Below, in pieces: positions 17,974 through 26,095 of a stretch of DNA of 62,495 nt. The notes below the pieces were generated by a model that was not told where the DNA came from, did not search any database, and saw only the letters and a list, made by a program, of their open reading frames with translations. Made by a program: the position numbers and the translations under genes. The DNA is from Bacteroidota bacterium (GTDB lineage Bacteria > Bacteroidota > Bacteroidia > Bacteroidales > Bacteroidaceae), in the NCBI GenBank assembly GCA_023425865.1, contig JAFABV010000096.1, forward strand, positions 1 through 62,495. Reading direction: 5' to 3'. Position 1 is the stretch's first letter. Each line of letters begins with the position of its first letter.

Positions 17974-18618
17974 ATGGATACAATTCGGATGTCATCTGTT
18001 CTGCCCCAGGTGTTCAGTCAGCGCACTGACCTGCAGTCGGATGTATGGTGCCAAGACGTGTCGTTTGAAAAAGGGCACGTCTATCTGGTGGAGGCAGAGT
18101 CGGGGCAGGGCAAGAGTACCTTCTGTAGTTATGTCGTTGGTTATAGAAATGATTATTCGGGTAAGGTGCTCTTCGATCATCAAGACACACGCCAATATAA
18201 AGTGAGCGACTGGGTAGAGACACGTCGGAGGCACATCAGTCATTTGTTTCAGGAATTGCGCCTCTTTCCCGAACTTACCGCGTTAGAGAATGTGCAAATC
18301 AAAAATAAGATTACCCAATACAAGAGCGAAGCGCAGATCATGCAGTGGTTTGACATGTTGGGTATCGCTGACAAGGTGAACGCAAAAGTAGGATTGATGT
18401 CATTCGGCCAGCAGCAGCGTGTGGCGATGATACGCGCGCTGGTACAGCCATTTGATTTTATTCTGGCTGATGAGCCTATCTCTCACTTGGATGACAACAA
18501 CGCCAAGATGATGGGGCAACTCATGATGGCTGAGGCGCGGTCGCAGGGGGCAGGTGTCATTGTGACCAGTATTGGCAAACATATTGACCTTGACTATGAA
18601 AGGGTGTTGAGCATATGA
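17974..18618 (+). CDS. ABC transporter ATP-binding protein with altered motifs
   Basis: The 214-residue ATPase is of the LolD/MacB/FtsE size class. Walker A reads AESGQGKST (41-49), with Ala replacing the first Gly. The Q-loop is HLFQELRLFPELTALENVQIK. The signature is MSFGQQQR instead of LSGGQQQR. Walker B is FILADEP and the D-loop SHLDD. The H-loop position reads VTSIGKH, without the usual His after VT. ATP binding is likely, but hydrolysis may be slow or specialised. The permease starts inside its stop (ATGA overlap). A Type VII (mechanotransmission) exporter or complex is the best guess. Confidence 0.85.
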   Translation: MDTIRMSSVLPQVFSQRTDLQSDVWCQDVSFEKGHVYLVEAESGQGKSTFCSYVVGYRNDYSGKVLFDHQDTRQYKVSDWVETRRRHISHLFQELRLFPELTALENVQIKNKITQYKSEAQIMQWFDMLGIADKVNAKVGLMSFGQQQRVAMIRALVQPFDFILADEPISHLDDNNAKMMGQLMMAEARSQGAGVIVTSIGKHIDLDYERVLSI

Positions 18619-19814
18619 GTCTGGTTTGGAAATTGTTGCGGCAGCATATCAGTATTCCGCAGTTTATTGGTTTCTTTGTCGCCAATCTATTTGGCATGAT
18701 GATCGTCTTGCTGGGCTATCAGCTTTACCATGACGTGATGCCTGTCTTTACGGCCGAGGACTCTTTTATGAAAAGCGACTACCTGATTATGAGCAAGCGT
18801 GTAGGTACGGCCAGCACGATTTCTGGGCGCACCAATACGTTTACCAACGCCGAGATGCAGGAACTGGAGGGGCAGAAGTTTGTTGCCAAAATAGGCGCGT
18901 TTACCTCTACCGAATATAAGGTAGACGCTCACATGGGCGTCAATGGCACGAATGTACTCAACTCGGAATTGTTCTTCGAGAGTATACCCGATGAGTTTAT
19001 CGATGTGCCACTCAAGGACTGGAAGTACGCTGAGGGTTCTAAGGAGGTGCCCATCATTCTTCCCCGCACGTATATCGCCATGTATAACTTCGGCTTTGCC
19101 CGCAGTCATTCGCTGCCCAAGCTGAGCGAGGGGCTCATGGGGATGATAGACTTCAAGATTTTCATTCATGGTAATGGGCATCAGGGAGAATACACCGGTA
19201 AGGTGATAGGATTCTCAAGTCGCTTGAATACCATTCTTGTACCTCAGTCGTTTATGGACTGGAGTAATGGTTATTATGCGCCTGACACGCACTCTGAGCC
19301 TACACGGTTGGTGTTGAAGACCTCTCCTGGAGCGGGAGAACAGTTGACGAGCTTCGTAGAGAAGAAGGGGTATGAGGTAGAAGACGATAAGTTGCAGGCA
19401 GAGAAAACAACATATTTCCTGCGGCTTATGGTGACTATTGTCGTGACGGTTGGACTGGTTATCTCTATTCTGAGTTTTTATATCCTCATGCTGAGCATCT
19501 ACCTGCTGGTACAGAAAAACTCTTCCAAGTTAGAAAACCTGCTGCTCATCGGCTATGGGCCGGGTGATGTGGCTAAGCCTTATCAGCTGTTGACCATAGG
19601 GCTCAACGCTGGGGTTCTGGTCATCGCCCTTGTGGCACTGTTTGTGGCGCGGTCTTACTATATTGGCATTTTAGAGGCGCTGTTCCCTGAACTCGACGCC
19701 CCCACGATGTGGCCGGCAGTAATATTGGGGCTCGTCTTGTTTGTCATGGTAAGTATCTGTAACATCGTAGCCATTCGTCACAAGATCATGAGCATCTGGA
19801 AGCGTAAGGAATAA
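18615..19814 (+). CDS. FtsX/MacB-type ABC permease
   Basis: The 399-residue protein has one N-terminal helix (IGFFVANLFGMMIVLLGYQLY), a periplasmic domain of about 220 residues and three C-terminal helices (about residues 270-300, 325-350 and 360-385). This topology is that of Type VII ABC permeases (MacB, LolC/E, FtsX). Partner ATPase is the overlapping upstream gene. Such systems extract lipoproteins, drive efflux or regulate wall hydrolases rather than move solutes through the membrane. Which applies is not evident. A DUF4836 lipoprotein gene just upstream suggests an envelope role. Confidence 0.82.
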   Translation: MSLVWKLLRQHISIPQFIGFFVANLFGMMIVLLGYQLYHDVMPVFTAEDSFMKSDYLIMSKRVGTASTISGRTNTFTNAEMQELEGQKFVAKIGAFTSTEYKVDAHMGVNGTNVLNSELFFESIPDEFIDVPLKDWKYAEGSKEVPIILPRTYIAMYNFGFARSHSLPKLSEGLMGMIDFKIFIHGNGHQGEYTGKVIGFSSRLNTILVPQSFMDWSNGYYAPDTHSEPTRLVLKTSPGAGEQLTSFVEKKGYEVEDDKLQAEKTTYFLRLMVTIVVTVGLVISILSFYILMLSIYLLVQKNSSKLENLLLIGYGPGDVAKPYQLLTIGLNAGVLVIALVALFVARSYYIGILEALFPELDAPTMWPAVILGLVLFVMVSICNIVAIRHKIMSIWKRKE

Positions 19815-19915
19815 AAGATGTGAGCAGGCAGTTGCTACTTATCTTATGGACTGTCGGCACTGCGTTAAATATGATTATTTTCAGTAAGCAGCCTCTGATT
19901 ATCAGTTTTATTTAG

Positions 19916-19923
19916 TAACTTTG
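19916..19923 (+). promoter_or_regulatory. -7 element of the mmd operon
   Basis: TAACTTTG lies 36 bases before the mmdA ATG. A matching -33 TTTG is not obvious. Confidence 0.5.
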
Positions 19924-19959
19924 CATTCTATAAATTATTAGGAAATAACCCAATCAATT

Positions 19960-21525
19960 ATGAGTAAGCAAACAGAGAAGATCAAGCAGCTCGTGGCCAA
20001 ACGTGAGCAGGCTCGTCTCGGTGGCGGTGAAAAAGCCATTGAGAAGCAGCATGAACGTGGCAAGTACACGGCTCGTGAGCGCATAGAGATGCTCGTAGAT
20101 AAGGATAGTTTCGAGGAGTATGACATGTTCAAGCTCCACCGTTGCCATAACTTCGGCATGGAGAAGAAGCAGTATCTTGGTGATGGCGTTGTGACTGGTT
20201 CGGCTACAATCGACGGTCGGCTGGTGTATGTATATGCGCAGGACTTCACTGTAAACGGTGGTTCATTGTCTGAGACAATGGCGCAGAAAATATGCAAAGT
20301 CATGGATATGGCCATGCAGAATGGCGCACCCATGATCTGCATGAACGACTCAGGTGGCGCACGTATCCAAGAGGGTGTGTCTGCGCTGGCTGGTTATGGC
20401 GAAATCTTTGAGCGTAATATTCTGGCTTCGGGTGTCATCCCCCAGATCAGCGCTATCCTTGGTCCTTGTGCCGGTGGTGCTGTTTACTCTCCGGCCTTGA
20501 CCGATTTTGTGCTGATGATGGAGGGAACGAGCTATATGTTCCTTACTGGCCCGAAGGTGGTAAAGACCGTTACGGGTGAGGATATCGACTCAGAGCATTT
20601 GGGTGGCGCAAGTGTTCATGCCAGCAAGAGCGGTGTGACCCACTTCACGGCCAAGACTGAAGAGGAGGCTATGGAGATGCTTCGCACCTTGTTGAGCTAT
20701 ATCCCATCTAACAATACAGAGGAAGCACCCCGTGTGGAGTGCACGGATCCAATCGACCGCAAGTCAGACTTGTTGAATGAGATTCTGCCCGATGACCCCA
20801 ACCAGGCATATGATATGTATAAGGTAATATCTGCTATTACCGATAATGGTGAGTTCTTTGAGGTGCAGCCTAAGTTTGCCAAGAATATCATTGTAGGTTT
20901 CGCCCGCTTCAATGGCGAGAGCGTGGGTGTTGTGGCTAACCAGCCTGCTGCATATGCAGGTGTGCTCGACGTGAACGCGAGCCGTAAGGCTGCCCGCTTC
21001 GTACGTTTCTGCGATGCCTTCAACATCCCAATTGTCAGCCTGGTTGACGTTCCTGGCTTCCTGCCCGGTACCGGCCAGGAGTACAATGCCGTGATTCAGC
21101 ATGGTGCGCAGTTGCTCTATGCCTATGGTGAGGCTACTGTGCCCAAGATTACCATCAACATGCGCAAGAGCTATGGTGGCTCGCATATCGTGATGGGCTG
21201 CAAGCAGTTGCGTGCCGATCTTAACTTTGCGTGGCCTACCGCCGAGATTGCCGTGATGGGTGCCTCTGGTGCCGTGGCTGTGCTTTCTGCCAAGGAGGCT
21301 AAGGCCGTTAAGGAGCAGGGCGGTGACGTAAAAGCTTTCCTCGCCGAGAAGGAGGAGGAATACACAGAGATGTTTGCCAATCCTTACCAGGCTGCACAGT
21401 TCGGCTACATCGATGATGTGATCGAGCCGCGCAATACCCGTTTCCGCATTTGTCGTGCATTGGCTCAGCTGGCCCACAAGCGCCAGAATCTGCCTGCCAA
21501 GAAGCATGGATGTATGCCCATGTAA
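19960..21525 (+). CDS. mmdA: Methylmalonyl-CoA decarboxylase alpha subunit (carboxyltransferase)
   Basis: The 521-residue biotin-dependent carboxyltransferase moves the carboxyl group of (S)-methylmalonyl-CoA to carrier biotin, releasing propionyl-CoA. The crotonase-type halves are clear: TARERIEMLVDKDSFEEYD, SGGARIQEGVSALAGYG, GPCAGGAVYSPALTDF, FLTGPKVVKTVTGE, VDVPGFLPGTGQE and RKSYGGSHIVMG. Propionyl-CoA carboxylase beta chains are close relatives. The short epsilon-like gene and the carrier gene immediately downstream favour the decarboxylase of the succinate-propionate pathway. No biotin carboxylase or membrane beta subunit gene is adjacent. Confidence 0.92.
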   Translation: MSKQTEKIKQLVAKREQARLGGGEKAIEKQHERGKYTARERIEMLVDKDSFEEYDMFKLHRCHNFGMEKKQYLGDGVVTGSATIDGRLVYVYAQDFTVNGGSLSETMAQKICKVMDMAMQNGAPMICMNDSGGARIQEGVSALAGYGEIFERNILASGVIPQISAILGPCAGGAVYSPALTDFVLMMEGTSYMFLTGPKVVKTVTGEDIDSEHLGGASVHASKSGVTHFTAKTEEEAMEMLRTLLSYIPSNNTEEAPRVECTDPIDRKSDLLNEILPDDPNQAYDMYKVISAITDNGEFFEVQPKFAKNIIVGFARFNGESVGVVANQPAAYAGVLDVNASRKAARFVRFCDAFNIPIVSLVDVPGFLPGTGQEYNAVIQHGAQLLYAYGEATVPKITINMRKSYGGSHIVMGCKQLRADLNFAWPTAEIAVMGASGAVAVLSAKEAKAVKEQGGDVKAFLAEKEEEYTEMFANPYQAAQFGYIDDVIEPRNTRFRICRALAQLAHKRQNLPAKKHGCMPM

Positions 21526-21566
21526 TGTACGAACCGTTATCAGGCTTGATAAAAAAAAGTAAGAAA

Positions 21567-21716
21567 ATGGACAAAAACGTATATGCAGCCATTGCCATGG
21601 CGCTCTATGAGTTCCAAGGTAACAATGTTCATGACAAGGAGAGCGGCGTGATAACCATCCGTCCTAAGCAAACCATGTGGAATGCTCGGTTCCTGTCATT
21701 CACAGCAAAACCATAA
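21567..21716 (+). CDS. Epsilon/OadG-C-terminus-like small subunit of the decarboxylase
   Basis: The 49-residue protein starts MDKNVYAAIAMALYEFQG and contains HDKESGVITIRP followed by Trp-Asn. This pattern (Ala-rich helix, then His-Asp/Glu-Ser-x-VITI and a Trp) is that of the C-terminal end of OadG/MmdD and of the 55-residue MmdE of Veillonella. MmdE is known to stabilise the decarboxylase. The reading frame extends upstream (to 21450) into mmdA, but the ATG at 21567, 41 bases after the mmdA stop, gives the conserved N-terminus. It lies 6 bases before mmdC. It has no membrane helix, unlike full OadG. Confidence 0.75.
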   Translation: MDKNVYAAIAMALYEFQGNNVHDKESGVITIRPKQTMWNARFLSFTAKP

Positions 21717-21722
21717 AGCAAG

Positions 21723-22151
21723 ATGAAAGAATTCAAATATACCATCGACGGCAAGGAATATGTGGTCGAGATAGGCGAAATCTCTGAGGAGACACAGGTC
21801 GCCAGCATTAAGGTGAATGGTGAAGAGTATCAGGTGGGTCTGGAAAAGACCGAGGAACCTGAGAAGAAGGTTGTTCTCGGTAAGCCAGTGGCTGAAGAGG
21901 CTGCTGACGCACCTGCTACGGGAGCTCCTGTTGACGCAGCTAATGCCATCAAGGCTCCGCTGCCTGGTACCATCACGGCTATCAACGTGAATGTGGGCGA
22001 CGAAGTGAAGGCAGGTGACGCTGTCCTGGTGCTCGAAGCAATGAAGATGGCCAATAACATTGAGGCTGAAAAAGACGGAAAGGTGACTGCCATCTGTGTA
22101 AAAGTAGGCCAGAGTGTGATGGAGGATGAGCCGCTCTTCGTGGTTGAGTAG
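21723..22151 (+). CDS. mmdC: Biotin carboxyl carrier subunit
   Basis: The 142-residue protein ends in a biotinyl domain (about 70-142) with the EAMKM motif; Lys108 is the biotinylation site. The Gly-Asp turns (NVGDEVKAGD, KVGQSVMEDEPLF) are the usual lipoyl/biotinyl barrel. The N-terminal 65 residues plus a short Ala/Pro/Asp linker resemble the gamma chains of sodium-pump decarboxylases. It shuttles CO2 from MmdA to the membrane beta subunit, or to a carboxylase, encoded elsewhere. The operon ends at the terminator 22224-22269. Confidence 0.92.
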   Translation: MKEFKYTIDGKEYVVEIGEISEETQVASIKVNGEEYQVGLEKTEEPEKKVVLGKPVAEEAADAPATGAPVDAANAIKAPLPGTITAINVNVGDEVKAGDAVLVLEAMKMANNIEAEKDGKVTAICVKVGQSVMEDEPLFVVE

Positions 22152-22223
22152 GCTTATCTGTATAAGAAAAGAGGACTATGCTTGGTTACCAGCACGCTAA
22201 GCATGTGCCCTAAAAAAGATGCA

Positions 22224-22269
22224 AAAACGCCCGGTTTGTGTGAAAACATGCGAAATCGGGCGTTTTTTT
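22224..22269 (+). terminator. Terminator of the mmd operon
   Basis: AAAACGCCCG (22224-22233) pairs with CGGGCGTTTT (22257-22266), followed by more T. The loop of 23 bases can pair partly within itself. Confidence 0.85.
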
Positions 22270-22282
22270 GTTATTATTTTCG

Positions 22283-22290
22283 TACCTTTG
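22283..22290 (+). promoter_or_regulatory. -7 element of the GT5-like operon
   Basis: TACCTTTG lies 33 bases before the ATG at 22323. The -33 region falls inside the preceding terminator and has no clear TTTG at the right distance. Confidence 0.5.
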
Positions 22291-22322
22291 CAGTCATAAA
22301 ATTAAATTAGGATTAATGTATC

Positions 22323-23138
22323 ATGGTGAAAAAGAAGGTTCTGTTTATTAATCAGGAGATTGCTCCTTATGTGCCCGACACCGAACTGGCAGTTATGGGG
22401 CGTGATCTTCCGCAGAAGATACAGGATAGCGGCTTCGAGATTCGTACTTTTATGCCCAAGTGGGGAAACATCAATGAGCGTAGAGGACAACTGCACGAAG
22501 TGATTCGTCTTTCTGGAATGAACCTGATTATAGATGATACCGACCATCCGCTGATTATCAAAGTGGCGAGCATCCCAGTCTCAAGATTACAAGTTTACTT
22601 TATCGACAATGAAGATTATTTCATTCGTCGTCCTTCCATGACCGAAGATGAGAGTGGTGAGGAGTACGCGGATAACGGGGAGCGTGCCATTTTCTTCGCC
22701 CGTGGCGTTTTAGAGACGGTGAAGAAGCTTAGATGGACACCTGATATCGTTCACTGTCAAGGCTGGATGGCTGCTGTTGTGCCTCTTTTTATCAAGACCG
22801 TATACCGTGAAGACCCTTCTTTTGCAAATACAAAGGTGGTCTATTCTTTGTTCCAAAAGCAGTTGAAGTCTTCATTGGGTGACAACTTTAAGCGTTGTGT
22901 TCAGTTCGGCAGCTTGGATGTTAATGTGCTGAATTCATATTCTGATAACTTTGACTTTAAGGAGTTAGGCAAGATGGCGATTGATTTCTCCGATGGAGTA
23001 GTCGAGGCTGGTGGCGATGTGAATACGGATTTGTTGGCATATGCCAAAGAGCGGCAGAAGTGGGTGCTGGATAATCCAGGAGGTGATTATGCCCCAGCAT
23101 ATAAAGATTTCTATAATAAAATATTGGCAGGAGAATAA
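22323..23138 (+). CDS. Half-length glycogen/starch synthase-like protein (GT5 N-terminal domain only)
   Basis: The 271-residue protein matches the first Rossmann domain of GT5 glycogen synthases (start VLFINQEIAPYV; RWTPDIVHCQGWMAAVVPLFIK), then stops. The C-terminal GT-B domain, including the nucleotide-sugar site, is missing. In the usual EVAPLAKTGGLADV region the ADP-glucose-binding KTGGL is replaced by PDTEL. A catalytic glycogen synthase is therefore unlikely. The same short form is common across Bacteroidales next to DUF4270 genes, so it is not a recent truncation; a binding or regulatory role is possible. The DUF4270 gene follows after 48 bases. Confidence 0.82.
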   Translation: MVKKKVLFINQEIAPYVPDTELAVMGRDLPQKIQDSGFEIRTFMPKWGNINERRGQLHEVIRLSGMNLIIDDTDHPLIIKVASIPVSRLQVYFIDNEDYFIRRPSMTEDESGEEYADNGERAIFFARGVLETVKKLRWTPDIVHCQGWMAAVVPLFIKTVYREDPSFANTKVVYSLFQKQLKSSLGDNFKRCVQFGSLDVNVLNSYSDNFDFKELGKMAIDFSDGVVEAGGDVNTDLLAYAKERQKWVLDNPGGDYAPAYKDFYNKILAGE

Positions 23139-23186
23139 CTCTTTCTGCGCTCATCATTGATTATAAAATATTTTAGCTCATTATTC

Positions 23187-24617
23187 ATGAAGTACAAGCT
23201 TTTTTCAGGCATTGTTCTTGCATCTCTCATGTTCGCAGCATGTGATGATACTACCGATAATATAGGAACCTCGCTGACTGATGTCACTGATGGTGTGATT
23301 ACTTCAACGTCTACATTCAATGTCGAGAGTAGCTCGTTAGTGGCAGACTCTGTGCTTTCTCGTAGTATGACTGGATATTTGGGCAAGGTGCGTGATCCGG
23401 AAACAGGGTCATATGTCACGGGTGATTTCATGGCGCAGTTCTATAGTCCGGAAAACTTCAAATTCCCAAACGCAGACAGTATCATGTCTCGTAGTGCGGA
23501 AGGGACTATTATTGCGGATTCATGTGAGCTTCGACTCTTCTTCGATAAGTCGTATGGTGATACGACGCAGGTCATGAAGCTTACGGCTTACGAGATGAGC
23601 AAGGCAATGAATGAAGACCGAGACTATTATAGTAATTTCGACCCTATGGCGAATGGCTATGTGCGTACTGATGGGATTCATAAAGACAAAGTCTATAGTC
23701 TTACGGACTATAATGTAGCTCAAAACGTGCGTGATACCAGTACATACACACCTTATATTACTGTAAAGATCAATGAGCCTTATGTTGCTGCAGATGGCAA
23801 AACCTATAGCAACTATGGTACTTATGTGCTGCAACAGTATTACACTCATCCTGAGTACTTTAAGGATTCCTATACTTTCCGGAATCATGTTGTGCCTGGT
23901 TTCTTCTTCAAGAATAAAAGTGGTTTGGGAAGCATGGCGTACATTACGTCGTCTCAACTCAATGTCTATTTCAGATACGTATATAATGACAGTGTCTATT
24001 CGAGTGTAGGTGTGTTCTGGGGTACGGAGGAAGTATTGCAGTCAACTACTATCACTAACGATAAGGATGCCATCAAGCGTCTTGCTGCTGATGAGAGTTG
24101 CACCTATTTGAAGACTCCTGCCGGTATCTTTACAGAGTTGACTCTGCCGGTAGCAGAGATTATGACGGGACATGAGAAGGAAAACATTGCCTCTGCAAAG
24201 GTGGTGCTGCAGCGACTTAATAATGAGACTAGCAATCCGTATGCCTTTGATGTGCCAACAACTCTTCTGATGGTACCAAAGGATTCGCTATATTCTTTCT
24301 TTGAAAATAGGAAGTTGTACGATAATATCACGACGTATGTGGCTTCATGGGGCTATTCAAGTAGTGCTTCGGCCAACAGCTATACGTTCAACAACATTTC
24401 AGGTCTGATCACATGGATGTATAATAATAAAGGGAAGTCGGATAACTGGAATAAGGTGGTCTTAGTACCAGTACAGGTTTCCACGAATACAACCACGTCA
24501 AGTACCACGGTGACCAAGGTGTCTAATGACATGTCACTTACAAGTACTAAACTGGTTAAGGGAACAAGCAGTAATAGTCCGATTCAAATTAGTGTCATCT
24601 ATAGTAAGTTTAAGTAA
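23187..24617 (+). CDS. DUF4270 lipoprotein
   Basis: With ATG at 23187 the protein is 476 residues and begins with a lipoprotein signal (SLMFAAC, Cys19) followed by Asp-Asp, an acidic surface-export-like signal. The alternative start at 23157 is a TTG ten codons upstream and adds nothing conserved. DUF4270 is a Bacteroidetes family of unknown function. The mature part is beta-rich with many Ser/Thr/Tyr, compatible with an outer-surface protein. Together with the half GT5 gene it forms a conserved pair in the order. A 42-codon gene begins at the base after its stop. Confidence 0.85.
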   Translation: MKYKLFSGIVLASLMFAACDDTTDNIGTSLTDVTDGVITSTSTFNVESSSLVADSVLSRSMTGYLGKVRDPETGSYVTGDFMAQFYSPENFKFPNADSIMSRSAEGTIIADSCELRLFFDKSYGDTTQVMKLTAYEMSKAMNEDRDYYSNFDPMANGYVRTDGIHKDKVYSLTDYNVAQNVRDTSTYTPYITVKINEPYVAADGKTYSNYGTYVLQQYYTHPEYFKDSYTFRNHVVPGFFFKNKSGLGSMAYITSSQLNVYFRYVYNDSVYSSVGVFWGTEEVLQSTTITNDKDAIKRLAADESCTYLKTPAGIFTELTLPVAEIMTGHEKENIASAKVVLQRLNNETSNPYAFDVPTTLLMVPKDSLYSFFENRKLYDNITTYVASWGYSSSASANSYTFNNISGLITWMYNNKGKSDNWNKVVLVPVQVSTNTTTSSTTVTKVSNDMSLTSTKLVKGTSSNSPIQISVIYSKFK

Positions 24618-24746
24618 ATGGCTGACAACTTTCTGGAACGTAGGCGACAGGATTATGAAGAGCGTAAGGCTGCATGGCTGCGTCATAAGACCCCGATACT
24701 TACGCGAAGGTCTTCCATAGAAAAACCAGAAGACGAAAGTCTGTAA
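24618..24746 (+). CDS. 42-residue highly charged protein
   Basis: The ATG at 24618 follows the DUF4270 TAA with no gap, so translation is probably coupled. The product begins MADNFLERRRQDYEERKAAW and is very rich in Arg/Lys/Glu/Asp, with one short amphipathic helix predicted by eye. It has no signal peptide or membrane segment. Small proteins with a MADN-[FY]-LE start occur in other Bacteroidales, from memory. Function is unknown. Confidence 0.65.
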   Translation: MADNFLERRRQDYEERKAAWLRHKTPILTRRSSIEKPEDESL

Positions 24747-24872
24747 ACTGTTTGCCTAAATGGCTTTTGAAAGATATTCCCCTTGCACCTATCTTAGATA
24801 GGGAGTAGGTGTGAGTAATATCATACATGTGCCAATTAATGTCAAGGCAGGCAGATATCGGTAAAGTATTAT

Positions 24873-24904
24873 AATCACCAGGTGCACATTCGCGCTTGGT
24901 GATT
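24873..24904 (+). terminator. Probable terminator
   Basis: An 8-bp perfect stem, with inner TGC/GCG-type pairing, is followed by a mixed T-rich run (ATGTTATTCTATCTTATTATT). Weaker than the other terminators in the window. Confidence 0.5.
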
Positions 24905-25083
24905 ATGTTATTCTATCTTATTATTCTTTTATCCTGATATTCTGTTTTTCTATCTTCATGATGAATGCCTACTTTGTCTCAATCAGGAACTATCAGGAGG
25001 GTGGGCGAAGATGAAGGTATGGAGTTGCTTACATGAATTGCTTACATGAATGGATTTGTCGGCATATATTTTCTTATGTTTTG

Positions 25084-25114
25084 TTTGTCATGTAAGGGAA
25101 AAAGATTATCTTTG
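25084..25114 (+). promoter_or_regulatory. Promoter of the polysaccharide export lipoprotein gene
   Basis: TTTG (25084-25087), exactly 19 bases, then TATCTTTG (25107-25114): a full consensus match. Start expected near 25120, about 30 bases before the ATG. Confidence 0.8.
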
Positions 25115-25149
25115 CAAATGATTATAGTTACAACAGTTATTGCAATAAC

Positions 25150-25947
25150 ATGAAGAAATTACTCATCCCATTTGTTTTGATGGCCATGATTCTGTTTGTT
25201 GGCAGTTGTTCAAGCAGCAAGCAGGTAGCTTATTTCCAGAATATCGATTCTATCAGTTTGGCCGCTTCAAAGGGGCTTTATGAAGCCAAGATTATGCCAA
25301 AGGACGAGTTGACTATTACGGTCGTCACAACAAATCCTCAGGCCTCAACGCCATTTAACCTCTCAGTTTCAAGCACTATAGGTACTTCTGGGCAGCTAAG
25401 TACAGGTGCAGGGTCGCTTCAGACTTATCTGGTGGATAACAATGGCAATATCAATTTTCCGGTGTTGGGGCAGATTCATGTGGGTGGATTGACAAAGAAC
25501 GAGTGTGAGGAAAAGATTAAGAATGGTGTGAAGCCTTACCTTGCCTCAACAGAAAATCCCATCGTCACCGTACGTATGTCGAGCTACCGTGTTACAGTTG
25601 TGGGTGAGGTTGGAAAGCCGAGTGTTATACCGGTTAGTACCGAGAAGATGAGTGTCATTGAAGCTTTGGCTCAGGCCGGTGATCTTACCATATATGGTAA
25701 GCGTGGAAATGTTCTACTAATACGTGAAGATGCCACAGGTGAAAAAAAAGCACATCGAATTAACTTGAACGATGCCAATCTTTTTAATTCGCCTTATTAC
25801 TATCTCCAGCAAAATGACATCATCTATGTTGAGCCCAACAAGACCAAAGCCAAAAACTCAGACATTGGCAGTAGTACTACATTGTGGATCTCATTTATCG
25901 GTATTATCACATCTGTAGCAAGTCTTGTTGTCAACATCGTGAGGTAA
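25150..25947 (+). CDS. Polysaccharide export (Wza-like) outer-membrane lipoprotein
   Basis: The 265-residue protein has a lipoprotein signal (FVGSC, Cys20). A Poly_export domain follows (KIMPKDELTITVVTTNPQA; YLVDNNGNINFPVLGQIHVGGLTKNECEEKI), then an SLBB domain (VTVVGEVGKPSVIPV, MSVIEALAQAGDLTIYGKR, NDIIYVEP). A C-terminal hydrophobic helix (about 243-263) would form the outer-membrane segment. It should form the outer-membrane exit channel for capsule or exopolysaccharide. The usual Wzc-type tyrosine kinase partner does not follow; the next gene is a PurF-like enzyme. It is thus an orphan with its own strong promoter and terminator. Confidence 0.9.
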   Translation: MKKLLIPFVLMAMILFVGSCSSSKQVAYFQNIDSISLAASKGLYEAKIMPKDELTITVVTTNPQASTPFNLSVSSTIGTSGQLSTGAGSLQTYLVDNNGNINFPVLGQIHVGGLTKNECEEKIKNGVKPYLASTENPIVTVRMSSYRVTVVGEVGKPSVIPVSTEKMSVIEALAQAGDLTIYGKRGNVLLIREDATGEKKAHRINLNDANLFNSPYYYLQQNDIIYVEPNKTKAKNSDIGSSTTLWISFIGIITSVASLVVNIVR

Positions 25948-25994
25948 GTCACTTAAAACATTTGATGAGTATCAGCGAAATGATCTGAATATAT

Positions 25995-26053
25995 GAAAGA
26001 TTGGAATATTAATCGCCACCCATTGGGGTTGACCTTGATATTTCAATCTTTTT
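25995..26053 (+). terminator. Terminator after the export lipoprotein gene
   Basis: GAAAGATTGGAATAT pairs with ATATTTCAATCTTT with one mismatch, and the sequence runs on into TTTTTT. The loop is about 27 bases. Confidence 0.7.
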
Positions 26054-26095
26054 TTATACATGCGAGGCAAAATCAATTTTATTTATAAAAGATAA

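Larger units (their letters stand above)
24747..25149. other. 400-bp intergenic region before the export lipoprotein
   Basis: It contains a hairpin (AATCACCA 24873-24880 with TGGTGATT 24897-24904) followed by a T-rich stretch, plausibly ending the GT5-DUF4270 transcript. It also contains the promoter at 25084-25114. A second imperfect pairing, CACCTA with TAGGTG near 24787-24812, was noted. I saw no gene. In other Bacteroidales I recall glmS often following DUF4270; it is absent here. Confidence 0.6.
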
